Shown here piece by piece: positions 1 through 9,327 of a stretch of DNA of 64,000 nucleotides (position 1 is its first letter; each line of letters opens with the position of its first letter). The position numbers and the translations under genes were made by a program. This DNA is from Hygrophila difformis. Taxonomy: Eukaryota > Streptophyta > Magnoliopsida > Lamiales > Acanthaceae. The stretch lies in contig JAOANR010000014.1 in the NCBI GenBank assembly GCA_030278955.1, positions 31,013,453 through 31,077,452 on the forward strand, in the 5' to 3' direction. The notes under the pieces are model-generated. The model had not been told where the DNA came from. It was given only the letters and a program-made list of their open reading frames with translations, and did not search any database.

Positions 1-256
1 GTTCAATTATCCATTAAAAGATTCTTCTATAAAATTAAATTCTAATGATCTAAGTATATAATCCGAACTGTAATTAATTAAATTATGGACAGAGTGATTT
101 TTTAGACATAAAGAGTAATTATGGATCAATTTCCATACCCTTGCATGAGAAACCAATGTCTCTCATACAAGATGACACAAAAATATTTTTTTTTATTTAT
201 TTTGTCTTTAACCGTGTGGTGTGAAACGAATAGTGAAAAATATCATAGAATAATGT

Positions 257-391
257 TGGCGAACGGTCCCTTTATCGGGAAATGAAGTAGCCCGTAGTCT
301 ATGTATTGATTACTATTTGTTATTTTGTATGGTTTGGATAATGACTGACGAGGTCAAGCGAACGGTCCTCTTACCGGGAAATGAAGTAGCC
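257..391 (+). repeat. Duplicated 34-bp block inside the LTR
   Basis: The block beginning GAACGGTCC and ending AATGAAGTAGCC occurs at about 258 and again at about 358, with a few mismatches. The same pair is present in the right LTR (about 12945 and 13042), so it predates insertion of element A. Confidence 0.7.
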
Positions 392-1894
392 ACTCAGTCA
401 GTCCCTGTCTGAATACAGTTTCATTTTCTTAAATTTATTTTCACACCCGAATTTCAAACTGTGATATTATCAGATGGAGTCGATCAACACTGTTTGACTG
501 GTATTATAGTGAGAAAATATGTAGGTTTTTATTTCATTTCTCATATAGCAGAAATCTTGATGATAGCGATAACTTTCATTTAAGGTCTTCTGTTGTCTAA
601 AATCATTCCATCCTAATAATTAGGAAGTTGGACCACAGATACTGCAATCCAATTACCCTACTTATTTTGACAGTCTTTTTAAGCCAAAAATTCTTCTCAT
701 CTCCGGCTATTTCATCTCTGTGTTTCACATTCTGTCTAAACCCATCATTATATTTTGGGTTTTTTAATTTTACACTTCCATATAAATTTATGCATGATAT
801 TATTATGTAAATATTGTGGTCATAATTATTTTGGGATCCTTCCCTTGGACATAGAAGTCTTGATTTAAATCAGATGTCTCATGATAAATTTCCACAGTTA
901 TGACTGATTCACATTCGACTGGGGGTTGATTTTGGGGAATTAGAAGCAGAGTCAGCGATTAGGTCTCGCCTATACTGAAAGGATCTGTATTTTAATTGAG
1001 AGTTTAGTATCTGTTTAGGGAATGAATTTCAAAGATTTATTATTTTCCAAAATTGTTGTGTATTGGAAATCTTATATTAAATATTGCATTGAATTAGAGT
1101 CCACTTGGATTCAGATGAAGTGTGATAAATAATACTAGAAGAACAATACATAGGACTTGGTTATTTTCTAAGATAGGGTTGAGTAATCTTTCAACTGCTA
1201 TCCTCTTCTGCCAAAGCCTATTTTTGAGTCCTGAGTGAGTGCATCCGGAATGAACTAATCTATTAGTCCGTTTCATTAGTTTGTATCTCATAATCACACG
1301 GAAGGACGTGAACACTGCGAGCGGTTCATTGAGATCCGGGAATTCTTGATCCATGTCCAGTCATCCTGACTTGGGGCTTTCATTTACTACCAGTACGAAG
1401 CTTTTGAAATGTCCGAGTGATAGGATTTTAAATGCAATCTTTACTACTTTCTTTTTAAATGCTTTTATAGAGGTCACTCGGGTGCGTCGCTAGATCTTCT
1501 ATCTGCTACTAGGACTGAGAGTTAAGGGATAGTTCAGGGCTTGATTAAAATCTTTGCGTGTGACATGGGAGAATGATAGGAGTACTTGACACTTCAATGA
1601 ATGATTTGTTAGGTGTTGCTTGTCCACCACAGATAAATAATATACTTTAGCAGTGCATTGCAAGGGTAGTTATGCGTCTGTGGTATCTTAGAATTTGTCT
1701 TCTTAAGAGCATGTAAACCTCTACTGTAAGTACCTGTCTGTTAAAGGGAACATAGTGTAGGATCATGAGAGTTAGCTAACTGAAAGGATTATCCCAAACA
1801 AAGATCTGTGCAACAAAATGGAAGTTTAACTGTGTTTAATCTGAATCTTGTCCAATTTTTATTCTTTTCTTCCTGTACCTTCTGTCTCATTTTA

Positions 1895-2020
1895 AATCTG
1901 CTTTCTTAGAATAATTTTAACCGCTTTTTCTTAGAACAATTTTATTGCTTTCTTAGAATAAATTTATTCGCTTTCTAGAATAGTTTTATCTGCTTTATTT
2001 CATTGCTTTCATAGCTTAGT
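1895..2020 (+). repeat. Degenerate tandem repeat in the LTR
   Basis: About five units of roughly 25 bp, built on TGCTTTCTTAGAATAATTTT, lie near the LTR 3' end. The right LTR (about 14625-14745) and, inverted, the element B LTR (about 28800-28935) carry the same array, so it is a family feature. Confidence 0.65.
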
Positions 2021-2304
2021 TTAAATTATGTCAAGTAGTTGCTAGTCAAACACAAACTCGAATCGAGTAACCGAGTGGAAAATCTTAGTAAACGACGTCG
2101 GACATGCTTCTATCGCACATCCTCCAGTGAACGATCCGGTCTTACTATAAATTACTGCAATTTTTGACACCGTGCGCTTTCGGGCCACAGTTTCCTATTA
2201 ATCCCGACTCCATCTTCATAATTGGTTTCATTAACTAAAGATTAAACCGGGATTATATTCTCTTCAGAAAATAATCATATAGTGGGAAATTGTCAAAAGT
2301 TTCT

Positions 2305-2322
2305 TGGCGCCGTTGCCAGGGA
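2305..2322 (+). other. Primer binding site, tRNA-Asp type
   Basis: TGGCGCCGTTGCCAGGGA is complementary to the 3' end of plant tRNA-Asp(GUC), with one mismatch (A for G at position 14). It abuts the LTR end at 2304. Athila/Tat-type gypsy elements commonly use this primer. It fixes the polarity of element A and the LTR 3' boundary. Confidence 0.88.
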
Positions 2323-2421
2323 GGATGCAGCGTCGTTTATTAAGAGAATTACACTCCTGATTACTCCTAGTTAGCTTTGTGTATTTATTTCAGAACAGAG
2401 AAGTACCCTCAAATCAATTAA

Positions 2422-2461
2422 ACATTTAGAGTGCTAAGACTCTAAATGTGAGGATGTTGAT
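2422..2461 (+). promoter_or_regulatory. Hairpin plus AGGATGTTGAT motif before a splice acceptor
   Basis: ACATTTAGAGT and ACTCTAAATGT form a perfect stem (2422-2449) followed by GAGGATGTTGAT. About 40 bp downstream lies a pyrimidine-rich acceptor ending TTGCAG at 2504. Related hairpin-motif-acceptor arrangements occur at 4899 and in element B at 37706 and 35477 (inverted). The function is unknown. Confidence 0.5.
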
Positions 2462-2509
2462 TTGAGGAGAAAACCTAACCGATTTTGGGTATTTTCTCTT
2501 GCAGGAATC

Positions 2510-2581
2510 ATGGAACCACCAAAAAGAAGGAGCAGAAAAATAAAGCAGAAAACCAGGTTCCCGGTTGGATCAATTCCATGA
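2510..2581 (+). CDS. Small basic ORF, 23 codons, conserved start in element B
   Basis: An ATG five bases after the acceptor-like TTGCAG at 2504 opens a 23-codon ORF starting MEPPKRRSRK, rich in Lys and Arg. Element B has the counterpart at 37589-37645 (minus), starting MEPTKRK, in the same position relative to its hairpin and acceptor. The two diverge in frame after about ten codons. It may be the remnant of a gag start or a short upstream ORF. The weight is on positional conservation; no domain is recognisable. Confidence 0.35.
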   Translation: MEPPKRRSRKIKQKTRFPVGSIP

Positions 2582-2837
2582 ATTTAAGAAAATAATTCCA
2601 AAAATTAAAGCAATTTAAAATCCGGAATAATTTTTGCAAAGAAATGGAGTTAATCCAACCTATTTTATGCAAGTAAAATTTTAATTATTTGAGCCCGCTT
2701 ATAACTCAAAATTGTTCTGGACTAAAATTTCCCAAGTCCAAAACAAATAAAATTGACTGAGGCCCAAATTCACCTTCCCGGGCCCAGTCCACTTGAATTT
2801 TGAAAATTCAAAATTCCGAGTGTTAGCTGAATCCCAC

Positions 2838-3257
2838 GCTCACTTACGACGCTATCCGTAGCTACGACGCTGACCTAGGTTAATGTTGTAGTAACCGTAT
2901 AACATCGTAATATTCCCCTTATCATCTTTCAGCAACTACGACGTCAATCACACCCTACGACACTAGTTCAGCGTCGTAGTCGAGTGTAGCGTCGTAGTCG
3001 AGTGTAGCGTCGTAGTACACTCTCTTCTCTTTTCCCACTACGACGCAGTCCCCTAGTACGACGCTATCCTAGGACAGCGTCGTACCAAAGGTATGGCGTC
3101 GTAGTACACTCTTTTGTCTCACCACCGCCTTACGACGCAGTCCTTAAGTACGACGTTGAGTTCAACGTCGTACCTCTTCCCTTTCTTTCTGCCTACGACA
3201 CTGAACTTAGCCTACGACGCTAGTGTAGCGTCGTAGGCCAAGTATAGTGTCGTAAGC
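2838..3257 (+). repeat. Palindromic motif cluster 1 of element A
   Basis: About five units of a four-part inverted arrangement. Each has two forward half-sites (TACGACGCTA and variants) followed by two inverted half-sites (TAGCGTCGTA), spaced roughly 6-15 bp. Examples: half-sites near 3050, 3058, 3079 and 3095, and near 3192, 3213, 3226 and 3243. The cluster ends about 17 bp before the internal TATA box. Element B has an equivalent cluster at 37018-37370 with a different motif. Confidence 0.85.
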
Positions 3258-3273
3258 CCTATTTTCCTCTTTT

Positions 3274-3281
3274 TATAAATA
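3274..3281 (+). promoter_or_regulatory. TATA box of the internal promoter
   Basis: TATAAATA in a pyrimidine-rich context, about 150 bp before the leader-exon ATG at 3431 and just downstream of motif cluster 1. Element B has TATATAA at 36992-36998 (minus) in the same place. The promoter is inferred from sequence alone. Confidence 0.65.
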
Positions 3282-3430
3282 CCCCACCCCTTCGTCTCCT
3301 TCCTCTCCCACTTCCACACTTAACCATTTTCGAACTCTCGAAACCACTCATGAAGAACGCACAGTTCTCTCGTAACATTTTCACACCAAATTCGGTCGAA
3401 ACTCTGCCAAAATTTCGCGAAATCACGCAA

Positions 3431-3468
3431 ATGGCTTCCTCTTCATCATCGAATGCCGAAAAGCCCTG
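3431..3468 (+). CDS. Leader exon (MASSSSSNAEKPW) of the element A payload gene
   Basis: The ATG at 3431 opens a 38-nt coding exon ending in a strong donor (TG followed by GTAAGT at 3469), leaving phase 2. The next good acceptor, TTTTTCAG at 4996-5003, joins in frame to the ORF that begins at 5004. Element B has a leader exon of exactly 38 nt (MASSSSNPSGSIG, 36855-36818 minus), also ending in phase 2 before GTAAG. The shared length, start and phase across two elements with different downstream ORFs are the main evidence that this is a real exon. Confidence 0.65.
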
Positions 3469-5003
3469 GTAAGTTCCCGATTTTTCGATTCCCGCGCATC
3501 CCTGTTCTCGCAATTTTGTAGAGTTTTGAAGGTTTGGTTGTGTAAATGTGTACGAATATGCCTCTTTTCTACGTTTTTCATTCCCTTAGATCGATTTCGA
3601 ACTATGTGAGCCATGGGCAAAATGTATTGTTAGGTTTTGTGAAGAATGGATAGGTGCCGAGCTTTTGTGTGAAGAATGTATGTCGATTATGCGGTTGTTT
3701 TGGGTTGGGAGTGTTCGAATCTTAATAAGCTTGTTAGAATCTCTGGGAATGTGGATTTTTGTATGTTGGGCTGTTAGGGTTTAGAAACTGGAATGAACCA
3801 CCATTGTTGAGGCATTTGAGTTTTTAGGGTTCATGGGGGATATTGGAATTTTTCAATACTATGTGGTAAAACTTGAGGTTTGTTTGGTTTTGATTCTGTT
3901 GAGAATTTCTCGTGTGGCTGCATTTTAGACCAGTGAGTTCTTGAAAATGGAAAACTGATGAATACAGGGATGCCTCATGAGCACCACTGTGTTATTAGTT
4001 ACTGAATGTTTTAATTTTCAAAGTCCCTTGATATTGTGATCTTTGTTAACCTTTGTTGGTGAAACTGTGTTGGAAAGCATGATTTTGTTGATCTTTGGGT
4101 GTTCAAGCAAGTTGTGTGTGCAGAAGGTGCTTTGCATGCTGTGTTGATAATGTGTGGAGCATTAATTTTGGGGTGCTTATTTGGTATGTCTGTCTATGCA
4201 TAATATGATCTGTGCAAAAAGTTGGTGTATGTTTGTATGTGGCAAACTGCACAAACATACAAATAGCTGCAATTTCACTTTTCAGAAAAGGGTTTTAGAA
4301 AATGACAAAATAGTTTGTAGGATTTGGTTTGATAAGTTGACCCACTTGGTTTGCTCCCAATGGAGCACAAAACTAGTGTAATAAATAGCAGTCTTTTTCC
4401 TCATGTGGGGCTGCTATTGTTTTGAAAAATCCAAAAACGGGACCCCTAAAGTCCCACTTTTATTAAATAAAAGCAAGTCAACTTTTATTAAACATTAAAA
4501 ATTGGTTTTTCTTTATTTTTGAAACTTGGACTGTACAAATCGTCCCACGCAGTCCAAGTTGAGCAGCTCCGAGCTGCCACAGTCCATTTGCACATTCCTC
4601 GATTTGCGCTCCATTCCATTCCATTCCACTCCATTTCATTGCACTTTCAACAATCATCTTGGGATTGTTTTAAAAATTGAAAAACCAAATTTTTGGGCCC
4701 GATGGCCATTAAAAAGATTTTTGGTCCAATGACCATTTTTATTTTATTTGGACTCAATAGTCCATTCAAAAATATTTAGGGGCCCAATAACCTCTATTGT
4801 TTGTAAATAACACGTGATTTTTAATAAACTCTCAAAAATGTGTAAAAAGAAAAATTTACCGTTGCTTTATAATATATCTCAAGTTGAAAATTTAATACCC
4901 TCACATCTAGAGCAAAGCTCTAAATGTGAGGGTGTTGGTTTTCTTTTTGAATAAGTTATATGAAAATTATAAAAACTAGGTTTAATACTTTCATATTTTT
5001 CAG
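3469..5003 (+). other. Predicted intron of the element A payload gene
   Basis: GTAAGT at 3469 and TTTTTCAG at 5003 bound about 1.5 kb of T-rich, non-coding sequence with stops in all frames. Near its 3' end is the hairpin at 4899. The long tracts at 4380-4860 show no other feature. Confidence 0.55.
4899..4944 (+). promoter_or_regulatory. Second hairpin plus AGGGTGTTGG motif before a splice acceptor
   Basis: CCTCACATCTAGAGC and GCTCTAAATGTGAGG pair around an AAA loop (4899-4932), followed by GTGTTGGTTTTC. The acceptor at 5003 lies about 60 bp downstream. The counterpart in element B is at 35446-35477 (minus), again in the leader intron just before exon 2. Confidence 0.5.
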
Positions 5004-7517
5004 GGAGAAACTAGTTATCGAATCCCGGGCAGGTTTGCCCAGCTGCACACAAGATCAAGGGATAATAGATGGCTCGCAGTACCGGACAAAGGCAAATGAT
5101 TATAGAAAAGCCTTGGAGTCAGAATATGGTGTGAAAATCATGGAAGCAACTGAGGTGGTTTCACGCTGCAGAAAGGATGGGACAAGCACATAAAGCCCGA
5201 AGAAAGGAAGTTCCAGGAAATATGATTTGCACGAGATTTCTACTACTACTTGATGAAGTTTTGGGAACGACAGGTTGATGAGGGCCGCGTAGATATGAAG
5301 GTGCCTGATTATGTGCATACAGAAAGACTTCTCAGGCGGTTCAATGAATATATGGCCAGATGGGAAAGACACCAGGACTCAAAGACTGGAGATCCCGCTT
5401 GCATGGAATTTGAGATTATCGTGGTGCCCAGCCAGATAAACAATAGGGTCAAAAAGGAATTCACAGAGAAAGCACCAAATCTAAGTCAGCTGGTACATCG
5501 AGGAATCTTCATGGTGCACAAGGCCCTTCCGTTTTTGTACAATCAAAGCTTGCTCGAAAACAAAGGAGTAGAGGAGCAGAGATAGCTCACACAGCAGGCC
5601 AGGAAAAGGCATAGAGAAATGAGCCACAACTTGGATCATTCTATTAAGAGGGCCATGGCCTCTAAAGAAGAGAATCAGCCGCCACTGATCAAGAGAATGA
5701 TGGATATAGCCAAAGAATTCAGAGAGCAATGGCATGCTCTCATGACACTCTGGGGCACGGGCAGGAAGGATATTACAGAATCAATCCTGGATAAGGATCT
5801 TGTGCTCCCGGATGAAGATCACTTTGACACCATATTCTTGGAGGATGTGTACAAACCCACCTTTCATCAGAAGAAAGACCAAAAGGGATAGCACAGATCC
5901 ATGTCATAAGGGATCAGGTCACCGAGTTCATCCGAAACACAAACTGGAATGTGATAAAAAGAGATCAAGTGCAAACCCGACTTTTCACACAAGCTGAGGC
6001 GGAAGAATATGTGAGAGTGGAATTCACTCGCGATATGTCATTTGTACAGCAGGAGGCTAAGGCTATTGTTGGGTCAATGATTGAAGAAAATCGGATGGAG
6101 TTTGTGCACTTGTTGATGGAAATGGATGCGTATGGGCTAAGTTATTGCAATTCCATAAACCGCAACAAAGTTCTTTTCTACAAAAGGGAGGTCAGGGCTG
6201 AATTCTGCCGCTACATCAAGAAAAAGTGGGAGAAACGACTCTTACACATTTCCAGTCCCATTTTCATAAACAAATTTTTGAAGGACGCAGAAAAGAATTT
6301 GGGAATAAATTTGGATGATGAAGACAGTGAAGGTAGGGAAGGCAGCGAAGACGAGACAGATGTTTTGATCAATTAGTACACCAGCTTTGCCTCCCCTCCT
6401 CGGGTTTTCACCAAAGCCAAGCCACTGCCAACCCAACCGACTGTACAAGCCTCAGCTCTGCCAGCAAGAGAGCAAGCACCTGCTACCAGTGAACCATCAA
6501 CCCAGCCCGAACGTCAAGAGAAAACATCCACTGGTGCTGCAACTGAAAACCAACCCGAGCCTCAAGTTCAAACAAGAAGAAGGTTGGTAAAGCAAGCTGA
6601 GAAGGGAAAAGGTGGCCGGGCAACGGAGCCAAAGGTTGTCATTAAAGAACCCGAACCACAGGGCAAGAAAATAGTTGGGCCAGTCAATCCTACAGACAAA
6701 GGCAAGGAGAAGATGCCACCACCACCTCCGAAGCGAAAGGATCAAATTGCTCTTGATGCCGAATTGGCAAGAAAAATGCAAGAGGGTGAGAATGCACGGG
6801 CAGGTGTGCTTGAGCAGCAAACTTCTAAAAGACCTGCCAGTGAAGCTGAGATTAGGGAAAGAATGAGAGAGAAGAACGGGCAATGCAAGATGCCGAGATG
6901 TTGAAAAATATTGAAAGGACAAAGGCCGAAGAGGAGAGGCGAAAGAAAGAAATACATGATAGAGAAGTCGCTGAAAAATTGCAGACAGAGTTGGAAAGCC
7001 GAAAATTTAGAGAAGCAGAGAAGGAGAAGGGGAATGATGAAGATTTGGTGATAACTGGTGAAGTGCAGGGCCAAGGGCTAAAAATCAAGAAAGAGCCTAC
7101 TGCATGGGCAGGGCCCACTGCACATGATGCCAAAACCATCCGTGGAGATATTCGAAAGAGGTTGAATGAACAAATTGAAACAAGGATCGATGCAGGAGAG
7201 GGGCAAGAACAGATTAAATATCAGACAGAGGTGAGCCGGATCATTGATCCACTTGTGGGGACGCAAGGATTGAAGCAGTAATTGCTCCAGAAGGTCCATC
7301 TGGGACTGAGCAAAAGAGAAGGAGAATTTTGATTGAAGAGCATGATGAGGTTGAAGCCACTGAACCCTCTGCAGATCCGATCTAACTGTCTGCACTATTA
7401 AAAGAAAAGGCCAAGGAGCCACAGGCCAAAGCTGATGAACCGAAAGATCTGACTGAAATTAGAAAGAAGGCGAGGGAGGAAGAAAAAGAGGAAATCATAA
7501 GGGAAGAGCAAGAGTTT

Positions 7518-8813
7518 ATGGAGCAGATGGCACATATCTTCCAACGTCCTGTTGGACGAGCTGCAAGAATTAGGGAGGAGGAGGAGGTATCAACAAGTGT
7601 TGATGATCCTTACTTTCCTGTAATTACATTTCCTTTGCCTGTAAATTATGAACTCAATACAATGAAATATGTAACTAAACAGGTTGAGGAGGAACCTTTG
7701 AATGTAGCAGCCCAAGGAGGAGGAGATTCAAACAGACAGGAGCCCATTAATGAACCTATCCACGAAGAGCAAGATGATCCAACTGACTGGCACACTAGCG
7801 AAGATGAGGACCAGGCTCAAGAGTCAATTGGATCCATCAAACCTGCAAGATTTTGGGAGGAGACGGAAGTGAGATCCAGAATGAGAATCCAGAAAAAGGA
7901 GAATAGCAAGATGGTGATAAAGGAGGCGGATGTGATTCGAAAATTTAATGGGAAGGCGGAAGCAGTCAGAGCATACGAGAAATTATTGGAGACAATCATA
8001 CCCGACAAGGGGTTTGCACCTGACTCGCTGACACATCCGGGCGTTGATTTTTGGAGGACATGGCATGGATGGGAACAATTTTTGCTACATCATGGAGATC
8101 CTGGGTATATGGAGTTGACTAGGGAGTTCTACTACAATATCAACGTTGCAAGAAGGACCACCTGGGTCAGAGGGAAGATGATAGATATATCCCCGGATTA
8201 TCTAAACAGATTCCTCCAAACTCCCGGTTACCAAAGTGAAATTCCGGGGGAAGAAATATTGAATAGGCGTGGCAAGACAAAAATGAAAGCAACATATCAA
8301 GCCATCGCAGATTCCTTGACCAGAGCGCCAGGCATGGTGGGAACATTCAACACTGCCAAGCTGAGGGTAGAGTTCATGCCCACATTTGAGTTCTTCATGG
8401 CCAGAATTAAGCCCAGCTCACACCCCCAAACCGCTTCTGGCAGTATATTGATGGGATTTGCAAAGCTGTGGTATGGGCTGAAATTGAATGTTGGAGAGCA
8501 CATTTTTGAAGTGATGACCACAAGGATCGAAAAGAAGCATGCCCTTTGCTACCCAAACCTTATTAGAAGAATCTGCACAGATCAAGGGGTAGACATGGAA
8601 GAATTTGACACGGATGCCTTGGTCATTTTGAACCCTCCAATTCGAGTCCCATCCATGCGCACTGAAGAGAGAATAACATATGCACTTCCTCCATTCCCTA
8701 CTGACTCAAATGTACAATCCTCTTTCATATCAGGTGGAGAAGCACCATCAGTTCAAAGGAGAGAGTCAATGCCTCCCCCCGGCTCCGAAAAGAAGAAGAA
8801 AGGCCCGTACTGA
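7518..8813 (+). CDS. Athila-type putative plant transposon protein, longest intact segment
   Basis: An open stretch of 431 codons and the best-preserved part of the payload gene. The first 130 residues are acidic and disordered-looking. From about residue 190 it carries features I associate with the plant transposon protein domain of Athila elements: TREFYYNI, then WVRGKMIDIS, DYLNRFL, later KLNVGEHIFEVM and a C-terminal FPNLI-like YPNLIRRICTDQGV. No catalytic motif is visible and the biochemical role of this family is not established. The open frame continues upstream of the ATG at 7518, so that methionine is probably internal. The last ten residues run into a frameshift near 8790. Confidence 0.65.
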   Translation: MEQMAHIFQRPVGRAARIREEEEVSTSVDDPYFPVITFPLPVNYELNTMKYVTKQVEEEPLNVAAQGGGDSNRQEPINEPIHEEQDDPTDWHTSEDEDQAQESIGSIKPARFWEETEVRSRMRIQKKENSKMVIKEADVIRKFNGKAEAVRAYEKLLETIIPDKGFAPDSLTHPGVDFWRTWHGWEQFLLHHGDPGYMELTREFYYNINVARRTTWVRGKMIDISPDYLNRFLQTPGYQSEIPGEEILNRRGKTKMKATYQAIADSLTRAPGMVGTFNTAKLRVEFMPTFEFFMARIKPSSHPQTASGSILMGFAKLWYGLKLNVGEHIFEVMTTRIEKKHALCYPNLIRRICTDQGVDMEEFDTDALVILNPPIRVPSMRTEERITYALPPFPTDSNVQSSFISGGEAPSVQRRESMPPPGSEKKKKGPY

Positions 8814-9327
8814 GGCGGGACCTTCAGCGCAAATGGAAATCCCTCAACATGAACCGGTGGCACCAAGTTCGAGTCAGATTCCTCCGTCACCTCCAGTTCA
8901 AGCCCCACAGCAGCAAGCCCAGCCATCCCATCTCCCTCCTCGAAACCAAAACGTGTCCCAGCATCCTGCTGAATCTCATGTCTTGGAAATTGTGAGCAAC
9001 ATGAACAAATCTGTGACGGACAACATGAAGAACTTGGCAGATGCACTTATTTCGGGAAGAGAAACAGATAGAAAAGAAAAAGAGAAGGAGAGGAAAAGGA
9101 AAGAAGAGCTGAGAGCAGAGGAAAAGCGGAAAGACGATGAATTCAAGAAGATGCTGCTGGAAAATATGGAGAGGCAAAGACAGTTCATGGAAGAGACAAT
9201 GAGGCAACAGAATAGCCTGGTGCAAGCACTCATCAACCAGCTCCCCAAGCCGCAAACTGCTCCTACACCTCCACCATCAAAAGAAGATGCCGGACCTTCC
9301 ACGCAGTCCGAGGGAAAGAAAGATTGA
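8680..9327 (+). CDS. C-terminal coiled-coil segment of the payload protein
   Basis: Continuation of the payload protein in the next frame after a small indel near 8790. The real coding part starts at about 8790; upstream it only overlaps the preceding frame. It has a Pro/Gln-rich stretch (residues 50-95), then a long charged helix of Lys, Glu and Arg (about 125-190, RKEKEKERKRKEELRAEEK-like) with a probable coiled coil, and ends at 9327. No domain is recognised. Coiled-coil tails are common in plant gypsy gag-like proteins. Confidence 0.5.
   Translation: MHFLHSLLTQMYNPLSYQVEKHHQFKGESQCLPPAPKRRRKARTEAGPSAQMEIPQHEPVAPSSSQIPPSPPVQAPQQQAQPSHLPPRNQNVSQHPAESHVLEIVSNMNKSVTDNMKNLADALISGRETDRKEKEKERKRKEELRAEEKRKDDEFKKMLLENMERQRQFMEETMRQQNSLVQALINQLPKPQTAPTPPPSKEDAGPSTQSEGKKD

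Larger units (their letters stand above)
1..2304 (+). repeat. Element A 5' LTR, 3' portion only
   Basis: Colinear with 12686-15067, with scattered substitutions. It ends at 2304, directly against the primer site; the expected terminal CA reads CT here but CA in the right LTR. Compared with the right LTR and with element B, this copy lacks about 48 bp near 890 (between TTCC repeats) and about 41 bp near 2199. Both are private deletions, so they arose after insertion. The 5' part of this LTR, including motif clusters 2 and 3, lies upstream of the window. Confidence 0.9.
5004..9327 (+). pseudogene. Element A payload ORF, decayed (long Athila-type retroelement protein)
   Basis: Reading from the splice acceptor, one long coding sequence can be followed through several frames: 5004-5193, about 5168-5891 (stops at 5230 and 5583), about 5885-6900 (stop at 6374), about 6880-7281, 7518-8813 and 8680-9327. 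Each frame change needs a small indel. The N-terminal part has no family I recognise. The middle (about 6380-7500) is rich in Pro, Glu, Lys and Gln. The C-terminal part has a domain resembling the plant transposon protein family of Athila elements, then a coiled coil. Originally it may have been about 1400 residues. It replaces gag-pol in this element; its role is unknown. The reading of a single original ORF is inference. Confidence 0.6.
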
